DNA from: CAYYKK01 sp964467935
GTDB lineage: Bacteria; Myxococcota_A; Polyangia; Polyangiales; Polyangiaceae
DNA: 64,000 nt
Reading direction: 5' to 3'
NCBI GenBank assembly: GCA_964467935.1
Contig: CAYYKK010000005.1
Coordinates: 1-64,000, forward strand
A program made the position numbers and the translations under genes. Position 1 is the first letter of the stretch; each line of letters opens with the position of its first letter. Below the pieces are notes generated by a model. The model did no database searches. It was given only the letters and a program-made list of their open reading frames with translations, and had not been told where the DNA came from. Positions 8,188 through 16,271 of the stretch are shown here, piece by piece.

Positions 8188-11100
8188 TCACTTCGGATCG
8201 GCGAGGGCCTTGTCGATCGCGCGACGAAACGCGGCGAGCGGCTGGGCACCGGTGACGACGTATTTGCCGACGACGAACGTCGGCGTGCCGGTGAAGCCGA
8301 GCTTCTGCGCGGCCGCGACGTCGGCGGCGACGCGCGCCGCGTGCGTGTGCGCGTCGAGGGCCTTGTCGAAGCGCGCCAGGTCGACGCCTTGCGCGACGGC
8401 GAGCCTCGTCAGATCGCTGCGCTCGAGCCCGTTCGGCTGCGCCTCGAACACCTTGTGACCGAAGTCGAAGAAGGCCTTGTCGCCCTTCTGCGCCTTGACC
8501 TCCTCGGCGGCCTCCGCCGCGAGCTCCGCGTGCTTGTGCGACGTGAGCGGGAAGTGTCGCCACACGATCTGCACCTTGTCGCCGTACTCGCGCACGACGT
8601 CGTCGAGGGTCGCCTCCGCGCGCTTGCAATACGGGCACTCGAGGTCGGAGAACTCCTGGATGACGACGAGCGGTTTCTTCGCGCCCCGCGCCGGGGCGCC
8701 GGCCGGCACGGGCCCCGGATCCTTCGTCTCGAGGAGCTTGCCGACGCTGCCGTCCTTCGTGAGCTCGTCGTAGACGTTCTCCGCGAGGATGCCCTTCGCC
8801 ACCAGCGCCTGCGCCTTCGGGAGCTCCTCGTCGATGATCGTCGCGAACTTCTCGTACGGCTGCGCGCCGTTCAGCTTCCGACCGTCGATGTAGAACACGG
8901 GCGTCCCCGTCGCCCCGATGGCGTCGGCGAGGTCCTGATCCTCCGCGATCTCCTTCTTGTGAGCCTCGCTCTGGGCGGCGGCGGCGAGCGCCGTGCCGTC
9001 GAAGCCGAGCGTCGAGGAGTAAGTCTGGAGATCCGCGTCCTCGAGGTTCTTCTGGTTCGCGAAGAGCAGATCGTGCGCCCTCCAGAACGCGTCGTCGCCC
9101 TTCTTGGCGCGGACCTCACGGGCGAAGCTCGCGGCCGGCATCGCGCGCTTGTGGAAGGGGAGCGGCGCGTCCTTCCAGACGATTCGGATCTTGTCGCCGT
9201 AGTGCGCCCGCAGCTGCGACAGCGTCGCCTCGGCGCGCCCGCAGAACGGGCACTGGAAGTCGGCGAACTCGACGATCGTGACGAGCGCGGTCTTCGGGCC
9301 GAGGACCGGCGATCCCCCGACGGGCACCCTGTAGAGCGTGTGGTCGTCTTGCGGGTCTGGCGCAGGCGTGTCTTTCTTGTAATTTCGTTGCGTCAGCGTG
9401 ACGTAGATCTTGTCGGGGGCGGTGCCTTTGTCGCCCTCGACCTTCGCCTCGGCGAGGGCGAGGTCGATCGCCTCCTCGAACTTGTCCTTCGGGAGCGCGC
9501 CGCTCAGGAGGCGGCCGTTGACGAAGAACGCGGGCGTACCCTTGACGCCGAGGGACTGCCCGAGCGCGGTGTCGTCGGACACCTTCTTCGCGATCGCGTC
9601 GTCGCCGAGCTTGTCGGTGAAGCTCCGCCGGTCGGCGCCGGCGAGCGAGGCCCAGCGAGCGAACGCGTCCGCGTCGAGGTGGGTCTGGTCGCCGTACGCG
9701 CGCTTGTGGAATTTCCAGAACGCGTCGCTGCCCTCGAGATCGAACACCGCCATCGCCGCGATCGCGGCGGGCTTGGCGTTGGGGTGCGACGTGAGCGGCT
9801 CGTTCTTCCACACGACGCGGAGCTTCTTCGGGCCGTAGGACTTCTTGAGCAGCGCGAGGGTGTCCTCGGCGCGCTTGCAGAACGGACACTCGAAGTCCGA
9901 GAACTCGACGATGGTGGCCGGCGCGAGGCGCTCACCCCAGACCGGGTCCTTGCTCGAGACGGGCACCGGGCAGGCCTCGTCCGACCACGGCTCGACCTTC
10001 TTTTCCGTGTGCTCGCTGGTGGTGTCGTCGGCGCGCGACGCGGCCTCCGCGCGCGCCGCCTCTCGCCGGACGAAGAAGAAGCCGATGCCGATCCCGATCG
10101 CCACGAGCACGGCGAGCGCCGCGACCCCGGACGCGACGAGCCCGATCACGAGCGCGCGTCGATCGGCCTCGGCCGACGTGCGGGGTGGCGCCCCCGAGGC
10201 GCGCGGGGGCGGGTTCGGCGGCGGAAGCGAGCCGAAGCTCTGCTGTCGGGGCGCCGCGGGGGGCGGAGGGGGCGTCGGAGGCGGGAGCGGCCCCATGGCC
10301 CGAGGAGGCGAGCCCGCCGCGTCGTTCGACGGCTCGGGTGGCCCCTGCGGGGCGCTCTGCCGAGCGAGGCGCTCGTCGTACGCCCGCGCGAAGGGCTCGA
10401 GCGACGCCGAGAGCTCCTGCATCGCCGCGCGCGCGTGTTGGAAGCGCTGCGCCGGGTCGCGTGCGAGGCAGCGCTCGAACCAGGGATCGAAGCCGAACGG
10501 CAGGTTGTCGAGGACTCCTTGCTCGCGCGCCCGCTGCGACGCCGGGGCCACGTCCTCGAACAGGACCTCGCGCATCAGCGACATCATCGCCGAGCCCATG
10601 TCGCGCGCGGTCTTCCAATAGGAGCGCCCGGTGAGCGCGAGGTACGCGAGGAGGCCGAGCGACCACACGTCCGTCGCGGGCGTCGGCGTCGCGTCGGTCT
10701 CGGCCTGCTCGGGCGCCATCCAGAGCGGCCTGCTCATCGCGGCGGTCGTGTTGTGCTTCGCCTCGGAGGCGAGCTTGCCGATCCCGAGGAACAGCACCGC
10801 CACGCGGAACGACGCCGTGCTCGAGCGGCTCTGCGCGAGGAAGATCGACTCGGGCTTGAGATCGCGGTGAACGAGCCCGACGTCGTGCGCAGCGGCGAGC
10901 GCGTGGGTCGTCTGCTCCAGGATCTCCCGCGCTTCGCGTGGCGTGAGCGCTCCGCGCCTCGCGACCAGCGCCGCGAGCGTCTCGCCTTGCAAGAGCTCGG
11001 TGATCGCGTACGGCAGGTCGGTCGCCGCGTCGACGCCGCAGGCGATCAGCTCGGCGACGTGATCGCTCTCGACCCGCCCGATGCGCTTGGCCTCCTCGAG

Positions 11101-11283
11101 GAAGAGCTCACGCAGCTTCGGATCTCTCCCGAGCGCGCCGTGCACGACCTTGAGCGCGCGGTGGACGCCGGTGCTGGTGTTCTCCACCTCGTAGAGCGTG
11201 GAGAGCCCGCCCGTGTGGATCACGCGGAGGACCCGGTGGTCTCCTCCGAAGAGAGCGCCTTCTGCCAGCTGTCCGTCGGACAT
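8188..11283 (-). CDS. Kinase-like protein fused through a membrane span to three DsbA-type thioredoxin domains
   Basis: The 1031-residue protein has three parts. Residues 15-300 form a Ser/Thr (Hanks) kinase fold with Lys45 in ALKVV, HRDLKPES at 139-146 and APE at 190-192. The Mg-binding Asn of the catalytic loop is Ser146 and the DFG Asp is replaced by Phe165 (FLG), so it is a probable pseudokinase or atypical kinase. A Pro-rich linker leads to one membrane helix at about 379-405. Then come three DsbA/thioredoxin-like domains with CPFC at 466-469, CPFC at 678-681 and CPYC at 883-886. Each is followed by a GTP cis-Pro motif (P584, P795, P1001) and a DSBA-type helical insert. The expected topology puts the kinase inside and the thioredoxins in the periplasm. 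Single DsbA domains (disulfide oxidase or isomerase) are known; this triple fusion to a degenerate kinase is not one I recognise. Confidence 0.9.
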   Translation of the reverse strand: MSDGQLAEGALFGGDHRVLRVIHTGGLSTLYEVENTSTGVHRALKVVHGALGRDPKLRELFLEEAKRIGRVESDHVAELIACGVDAATDLPYAITELLQGETLAALVARRGALTPREAREILEQTTHALAAAHDVGLVHRDLKPESIFLAQSRSSTASFRVAVLFLGIGKLASEAKHNTTAAMSRPLWMAPEQAETDATPTPATDVWSLGLLAYLALTGRSYWKTARDMGSAMMSLMREVLFEDVAPASQRAREQGVLDNLPFGFDPWFERCLARDPAQRFQHARAAMQELSASLEPFARAYDERLARQSAPQGPPEPSNDAAGSPPRAMGPLPPPTPPPPPAAPRQQSFGSLPPPNPPPRASGAPPRTSAEADRRALVIGLVASGVAALAVLVAIGIGIGFFFVRREAARAEAASRADDTTSEHTEKKVEPWSDEACPVPVSSKDPVWGERLAPATIVEFSDFECPFCKRAEDTLALLKKSYGPKKLRVVWKNEPLTSHPNAKPAAIAAMAVFDLEGSDAFWKFHKRAYGDQTHLDADAFARWASLAGADRRSFTDKLGDDAIAKKVSDDTALGQSLGVKGTPAFFVNGRLLSGALPKDKFEEAIDLALAEAKVEGDKGTAPDKIYVTLTQRNYKKDTPAPDPQDDHTLYRVPVGGSPVLGPKTALVTIVEFADFQCPFCGRAEATLSQLRAHYGDKIRIVWKDAPLPFHKRAMPAASFAREVRAKKGDDAFWRAHDLLFANQKNLEDADLQTYSSTLGFDGTALAAAAQSEAHKKEIAEDQDLADAIGATGTPVFYIDGRKLNGAQPYEKFATIIDEELPKAQALVAKGILAENVYDELTKDGSVGKLLETKDPGPVPAGAPARGAKKPLVVIQEFSDLECPYCKRAEATLDDVVREYGDKVQIVWRHFPLTSHKHAELAAEAAEEVKAQKGDKAFFDFGHKVFEAQPNGLERSDLTRLAVAQGVDLARFDKALDAHTHAARVAADVAAAQKLGFTGTPTFVVGKYVVTGAQPLAAFRRAIDKALADPK

Positions 11284-11305
11284 GCCGCGAAGCTACCACG
11301 CAGGA

Positions 11306-11341
11306 CCGCGCAGGCTTCCTTTACAAAGGCAGCCTGCGCGG
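11306..11341 (-). terminator. Strong hairpin after the lipoprotein gene
   Basis: Bases 11306-11316 and 11331-11341 form a perfect 11-bp inverted repeat. Inside it lie one mismatch and a further 4-bp stem (CCTT/AAGG) with a 4-nt loop. It sits between the stop of the lipoprotein gene (11363) and the start of the kinase-DsbA gene (11283), both on the minus strand. It therefore most likely ends or attenuates the lipoprotein transcript before the kinase gene. No U-tract follows, so its efficiency is uncertain. Confidence 0.45.
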
Positions 11342-11362
11342 CCGTCGTGCGATTTTCTCAGC

Positions 11363-12061
11363 TCACTTCTTGGGGGCGGGCTTCGCACCACCGGCCGGCT
11401 TCGCGCCACCAGCGGGCTTCTCGCCGGCCGCGGGCTTCGCCGGAGCGGCCTTCGGCTTCGGGAGGAAGTGCTCCGCGGCGAGGAGCGCGGCGGCGCGGCG
11501 ACCGTCGGCCGACATGCCCTCGACCTTGAAGAGCGCGGGGCCGAGCTTGCCCTTCGCGTCGGCGACCTTCACGACGCCGTCGTCCGCGATCGAGATGAGG
11601 ACCTTGCCGTCCGCCTCGATCTCGTTCTTGTCGTTGAACTTCGCGCCGGCGGGGGCGCCTTCCATCGTGATCGTGCCGTCGGCGGCGACGGCGGCGACGG
11701 TCTTGCCGTCCGCGTCCTGGATCTCCATCGCCGTGACCTTGCCGGCGGGCTTGCCGTCGACGAGGATCGAGCCGTCGGCCTTGAGCTCGACGGGCTTGGT
11801 CTTCTGGCCCTTGTTCGGCGTGAGCTTGAGGGCGGCAGCCATGATGGTGGGCTTGGGCGCCTCGGCGACGGGGGCGGCCGTCGGAGCGGCGGTCGCAACC
11901 GGGGCGGCCGTCTCGACCGGCGCCGCGGTCGGCTCGGCGGTCATGGCCGCGCTGGCCGAGGGAGCCTGGTCGCCCGTGTTGGGCTGGGGCTCGCTGCCGC
12001 CGCAAGCGGCGAGGGCGAGGACGAACGACACACCGAGGGGAAGAAGAACTTTGTCTTGCAT
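11363..12061 (-). CDS. Lipoprotein with repeated ADG-type beta segments
   Basis: The 232-residue product begins with a signal ending in the lipobox ALAAC (Cys near 20). An Ala/Pro/Thr-rich linker (about 21-70) precedes a domain of short repeating units with D-G turns (ELKADGSILVDGKPAGK, AVAADGTITMEGAPAG), the pattern of a small beta-meander or bactofilin-like fold. The C-terminus is a Lys/Pro/Ala-rich tail with repeats of PAGGAK. No catalytic residues are seen and I do not recognise the family. A strong hairpin lies just downstream, and 186 bp upstream carry no gene, so it is probably transcribed alone. Confidence 0.75.
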   Translation of the reverse strand: MQDKVLLPLGVSFVLALAACGGSEPQPNTGDQAPSASAAMTAEPTAAPVETAAPVATAAPTAAPVAEAPKPTIMAAALKLTPNKGQKTKPVELKADGSILVDGKPAGKVTAMEIQDADGKTVAAVAADGTITMEGAPAGAKFNDKNEIEADGKVLISIADDGVVKVADAKGKLGPALFKVEGMSADGRRAAALLAAEHFLPKPKAAPAKPAAGEKPAGGAKPAGGAKPAPKK

Positions 12062-12247
12062 GCGCGCCCGGATAGCCCAAGCCGGCGCCGGAAGCCAATC
12101 TCTTTCTGCAACCCACCTTCGCTACGGAACATCTCGAGGACGGGCCGAAAAGCCGTATCAATCGGCGAAGAGTGGAGATTTTTCGAGGCGCCCGATCCGC
12201 GCCGCGGACGTCGATGAAGAAAACATCACCTCGACCGAGGGGCAGCG

Positions 12248-13504
12248 TCAGCAGGACTCGATCACGGCGAGGATCCCGAGCGCGACCGCGGTCGAGACGA
12301 GCGTGACCGGCGCACCGACGCGCAGGTACGCGACGAACCCCATCTCCTTCTCCGCGCCGGCGGTCTCCACCACGATCACGTTCGCCACCGACCCGAGGAG
12401 CGTGAGGTTGCCCGCGAGCGTCGAGACGAGCGCGACGACGGTCCACGCGAGACGGGGCGCGGCGATCGCCGCGACCAGCGGCTTCGTGATGAGGATGAAG
12501 GGCACGTTCGAGATGACCTGGCAGCCCACGAGCAGCATGCCGGAGAGCCCGAGGATCGACGCGGCGCCGGAGCGCGGGAGGTGGGGGGCGACCAGGCCGA
12601 AGAGCGCCTCCGGGACGTGCGACTTCTCGAGCCCCGCGACGACGATGAAGAGCGCGCCGAAGAAGAGGAGCACGTTCCAGGAGACGGCGGACAAGAGCGG
12701 GCTCGCGTCTCTGCCGCGGATGAGGACGAGCGCGGTGGCGCCGCCGATCGCCGCCCACGCGAGGTTCGCGCCCGCGACGAACGCGACGCTCACGGCGAGG
12801 AGCACGAGCGCCGATCGCGCCGGATGCCCGCCTCGCGACGCGGGCCGCTCGAGCTCGGTCCCGTCCGCCGGGACCGGCGCGCGGTCGTCGAGCAACCTGT
12901 TCTTCAACATGAGATGCAACATCACCGCTGTCGCGATGAGCGCCCCGAGCCCCGCGGGCCCCGCGTGGAGCAGGTAGGTGCGGTACGGGATCTGCGAGAG
13001 CTGCGCGACGAGCATGTTCTGCGGATTGCCCGCGAGCGTCATCGCGCTGCCCGCGTTCGAGCCCATCGCGAGCGCGAGCAAGTAGCTCAGGCGACACAGG
13101 CGCAGCCGCCGCGCCACGGCGTCCACGATCGGCGCGAAGAGCAGGCACACCGAGTCGTTGAGCAAGACCGCCGAGAGCAGCCCCGCGCCCAGCGTGACGC
13201 CGTAGAGCAGCCGCACGGGCGATGGCGGCGCGCGCAAGAGCCGGCTCGTGACGCGGTCGAACACCCCGCCGTCGACCAGCCCGGCGGCGAGCACCATCAT
13301 CCCGAAGAGCATGCCGATCGTGTTGAGCTCGATCGCGTCGAAGGCCTCACGCGGCGTCAGCCCGGCAGGATCGAACAGCGAGAGCGCGACGAACGCGCAC
13401 GCGCCGACGAGGGCGCCCGCGGGACGACCGATCGGCAGGAACGAGAGCCCCCGGCCGGCGATGAGGACGTACGTGACGGCGAACAGGACGATCGCGGGGA
13501 GCAT
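12248..13504 (-). CDS. ArsB/NhaD-type anion or Na+/H+ permease
   Basis: This is a polytopic inner-membrane transporter of the ion-transporter superfamily that includes ArsB, NhaD and SLC13 carriers. The ATG at 13504 (MLPAIVLFAVTY) was chosen because the 86 codons upstream in frame encode an Arg/Ala-rich shadow sequence with no membrane character. About 11 hydrophobic spans are visible. Two inverted-repeat-like loops carry family signatures: LNDSVCLLFAPIV with MTLAGNPQNMLV, and SNVPFILITKP with LAGNLTLLGSVANVIV. Length (418) is typical. The substrate cannot be read from sequence; dicarboxylate, arsenite or sodium are options, and no ars genes are nearby. The C-terminus ends in ESC. Confidence 0.85.
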   Translation of the reverse strand: MLPAIVLFAVTYVLIAGRGLSFLPIGRPAGALVGACAFVALSLFDPAGLTPREAFDAIELNTIGMLFGMMVLAAGLVDGGVFDRVTSRLLRAPPSPVRLLYGVTLGAGLLSAVLLNDSVCLLFAPIVDAVARRLRLCRLSYLLALAMGSNAGSAMTLAGNPQNMLVAQLSQIPYRTYLLHAGPAGLGALIATAVMLHLMLKNRLLDDRAPVPADGTELERPASRGGHPARSALVLLAVSVAFVAGANLAWAAIGGATALVLIRGRDASPLLSAVSWNVLLFFGALFIVVAGLEKSHVPEALFGLVAPHLPRSGAASILGLSGMLLVGCQVISNVPFILITKPLVAAIAAPRLAWTVVALVSTLAGNLTLLGSVANVIVVETAGAEKEMGFVAYLRVGAPVTLVSTAVALGILAVIESC

Positions 13505-13568
13505 CGTGCATCGCTGGGCCGAGCGGGCCGCGGCGAGGGCCGCGGCGCGCGTCGTGACCCTGCGCGAC

Positions 13569-15407
13569 TCAGCCGCGTCGGCGACGTCGCGCCGCGAGCC
13601 CACCGGCCACGACCGCGAAGCCGAAGAGCGCGACCGGCGACAGCTCGCCGACGGGGCTCGCGGCGCAGAAGCCGCCGCCCTGCGGGAACGCGAGGCCGTT
13701 GCCGCTGCCGTCACCGCCGGCGCCGCCGCTCGACGAGCCCGTGCTGGCCGAGCCACCCGCACCGCCGTTGCCGGCGCCGCCCGCGCCCGACGTCATCGTC
13801 GGCACGCTCTCGAAGGTCACCGACACCGTCTTCGCCTTGAACTCTTCGGGGATGACGACGCCCGACGACGTGCACTGCACGTAGTCGTACTTCCAGATCG
13901 GCTTGAGGAGGATCGGGTTCGAGGCCTGACCGACGGTGAAGGTGAGGTCGACCGTGTGCGTGGCCTGCGGCGCGAAGTTCCCCATCGCGACGCCCGACGC
14001 GAGCTGGGGCTGCGTGACGGCGGTGTGGTTGATGTCGCCGGCCTGCCCGTCCGTGTCGAAGCTCGCGAGGGTGAGCCCCGCGGGCAGCGCGAGGGTGAAC
14101 TGCACGTCGTTCGCCGCGGCGAGCCCGTCGTTCTTGAGGGTCGCGGAGAAGTGCAGCGTGTCGCCGGGGTGAACGACCGCGGGCGTCGCCGAGTCGGGCG
14201 AGTTGTTGTACGAGAAGCTCGGCGCGTTGACCTCGATCGCGAGCGCCGAGAGCACCGGCAGGTACGAGTCGCCGAGCGTGCGGGTCCGAAGCACCGCGGC
14301 CGTCTGGTTCGCGAAGAGCTGGTTGTCGCTCGACGAGATCTGCACCGTCGTGACGTCCCACCCCTGTCGACCGCCGGAGACGTTCGTGCCGTTGATGGCG
14401 TCCTGCTGGTGCGCGGCGTCGCCGAAGGTGCCCGAGGGATCGACGAGCCCGTCGGCGCCGTTGATCTGCGACGCGAAGAAGTTGTTCGACGGGTTGTTCG
14501 GTCCGGCGAGGTTCACGAACGGGCCGTTCGTGTCCGGGGCAATGAGGAGCTGATCGCCGACGCGGTTCGCGTCTCCCTCGAGCGCCGAGATCGCGATCGT
14601 GCCCTTCACGTCGCCGGCCGGCGGAGCGCAGAAGCCGCTCACCGAGTAGTCGACGGTCTGGTTCTCGTCGACGAACTTGTTGCTGTTGCCGACGTAGACC
14701 GTCATGTTGCGGATCGGCTCGTTGTCGCTGCGATAGGCCACGACGAGCGTCCAGCCCGCGGCGTTGAGGCTGTTGATCGTCGCCGACTGCGTCGCGGGGA
14801 CGCCGCTCACCGAATAGGTGCCGGAGAAGTGCGACTTGACGAACGAGGTCACGTCGGCGGAGCGGTTGTAATACTGACCGAGCACGCCCGCGCCCGGCAG
14901 GAAGTAGTTGATCGTGTTGCCGGTCTGCCCGTCGGGCGCGACCTGGATCGAGTCGTTGCCGAACGAGAGCGTCACGGGCACGTCGAGCGACGCCGTCACG
15001 TCCTCACCGCCGTAGTCGTAGCTCCCGCCCCACACGAGCTCGGCGTAGAGCACCTCCGCCTCGGGGTTCGGGAACGCGAGCGCGGCGGACGAGCCGTCCA
15101 TCGTCCAATCGTTCGTCGTGCCGGCGAACCAGGGGTTCGCGGCGTCGACCGGGACCGTGTCGACGCTGTTCGGATCGAGGGAGATGAACGTGCCGATCGA
15201 GTCGGCGGTGCCGGGCCCGTTCTTGCCCGTCTCCTTCGAGAGGCCGAGCGTGTTGCCGACGGCGATGACGTTGCCCGGCCGCGTCGCCGTGAACACCTGC
15301 GCCTGCGCGTGCGCCTGGGTGGGAGCGATCGTCCATGCGGCGCCGGCGGCACCGAGGGTGGCGAGGACGAGCGAGGCCGAGCGAAGGGAGCGAAGGAGGT
15401 GCCGCAT
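13569..15407 (-). CDS. Exported surface protein with DUF11-like domain and MYXO-CTERM tail
   Basis: The ATG at 15407 opens a 612-residue protein with a cleavable signal peptide (basic MRHLLRSLRS, hydrophobic core, cut after AHAQA). A long Asn/Gly/Ser-rich N-terminal domain precedes a DUF11/CARDB-like immunoglobulin fold near residue 400-500 (HPGDTLHFSATLKNDG and AANDVQFTLALPAG). A Gly/Ser-rich linker (GGAGNGGAGG) leads to the C-terminal GGGFC segment, a hydrophobic helix and RRRRRG, which fits MYXO-CTERM anchoring and possible processing. It is probably a fibrous or adhesive outer-surface protein. Its stop is 64 bp upstream of the permease start, so the two may be cotranscribed. The ligand is unknown. 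Confidence 0.85.
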   Translation of the reverse strand: MRHLLRSLRSASLVLATLGAAGAAWTIAPTQAHAQAQVFTATRPGNVIAVGNTLGLSKETGKNGPGTADSIGTFISLDPNSVDTVPVDAANPWFAGTTNDWTMDGSSAALAFPNPEAEVLYAELVWGGSYDYGGEDVTASLDVPVTLSFGNDSIQVAPDGQTGNTINYFLPGAGVLGQYYNRSADVTSFVKSHFSGTYSVSGVPATQSATINSLNAAGWTLVVAYRSDNEPIRNMTVYVGNSNKFVDENQTVDYSVSGFCAPPAGDVKGTIAISALEGDANRVGDQLLIAPDTNGPFVNLAGPNNPSNNFFASQINGADGLVDPSGTFGDAAHQQDAINGTNVSGGRQGWDVTTVQISSSDNQLFANQTAAVLRTRTLGDSYLPVLSALAIEVNAPSFSYNNSPDSATPAVVHPGDTLHFSATLKNDGLAAANDVQFTLALPAGLTLASFDTDGQAGDINHTAVTQPQLASGVAMGNFAPQATHTVDLTFTVGQASNPILLKPIWKYDYVQCTSSGVVIPEEFKAKTVSVTFESVPTMTSGAGGAGNGGAGGSASTGSSSGGAGGDGSGNGLAFPQGGGFCAASPVGELSPVALFGFAVVAGGLAARRRRRG

Positions 15408-15500
15408 GAAGAGGCGCTTATGATCGCTTCCCTTGGCCGTCAACGGCTCGTGTGACGCGGGGTCGCACCGGGCCGCATCGGAGCGCTCGCGACCCGTGCT

Positions 15501-16271
15501 ATGAAAGCGGCCCTGATGGAGTACGTCGATCCCCACCTGCCCCGCAGCATCTTCGGCTGGCACTCCCCGCGCCTGGGGATGGACATGCCCATCGTCACTT
15601 ACGGCGAAGCCGGCCACCCGCTCCTGCTCTTCCCCACCGCGCAGGCGGACTTCCTCGAGAACGAGCGGTTCTTCCTCATCAAGGCGATCGAGCCGCACAT
15701 CTTCGCGGGCAAGGTCCGCGTCTTCTCGATCGACAGCATCAACCGCTACGCGTGGATGAACGACCGCGTCCACCCGCTCGAGAAGGCGCGCAGGCAGCGG
15801 CTCTACGCCGAGTACGTCGAGGAGGAGGTCGTGCCGCACATCCAGCGGGTCGCCGGCGACGTGCGCATCGCGACGAGCGGCGCGAGCTTCGGCGCGTTCC
15901 ACGCGGCGAACGCCCTCTTCCGCAGGCCCGACCTCTTCGACGCGACGATCGCGATGAGCGGCTTCTACGATCTCGAGCCCGGCTACACCGAGGGCCACAT
16001 GAACGACGACATCTACTTCAACAACCCGGTGAGCTACGTGTCGAACCTGCACGGCAGGCACCTCGATCTGCTGCGCCACGCGACGCAGATCCACATCGTG
16101 ACCGGTCGCGGGGCGTACGAGGCACCTCACCGCTCGGCCCAGCTGTCCGGAGTGCTGAGCGCGAAGGGCATCGGGCACAACCTCGATCTCTGGGGCTACG
16201 ACGTCGACCACGACTGGCCTTGGTGGCGCCGCATGCTCGATCACTACGTCGGGAGCCGACTCGGCTGGTGA
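15501..16271 (+). CDS. Esterase of the alpha/beta-hydrolase (esterase D-like) family
   Basis: The 256-residue cytoplasmic protein, with no signal peptide, has the alpha/beta-hydrolase nucleophile elbow GASFG (Ser129) after a strand VRIATS, as in putative esterase family proteins related to S-formylglutathione hydrolase. A late Asp (LWGYDVDHDW) and the His of DHDW or LDHY are candidates for the remaining triad residues. A second ATG at 15516 (MEYVDPH) is an alternative start. The stop overlaps the GTG of the next gene by 4 nt, so translation of the two is likely coupled. The substrate is not predictable. Confidence 0.85.
   Translation: MKAALMEYVDPHLPRSIFGWHSPRLGMDMPIVTYGEAGHPLLLFPTAQADFLENERFFLIKAIEPHIFAGKVRVFSIDSINRYAWMNDRVHPLEKARRQRLYAEYVEEEVVPHIQRVAGDVRIATSGASFGAFHAANALFRRPDLFDATIAMSGFYDLEPGYTEGHMNDDIYFNNPVSYVSNLHGRHLDLLRHATQIHIVTGRGAYEAPHRSAQLSGVLSAKGIGHNLDLWGYDVDHDWPWWRRMLDHYVGSRLGW

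Noticed and set aside
8341..11529. A 1062-codon plus-strand frame
   Set aside because: It is the antisense shadow of the kinase-DsbA gene and has no start context or domain.
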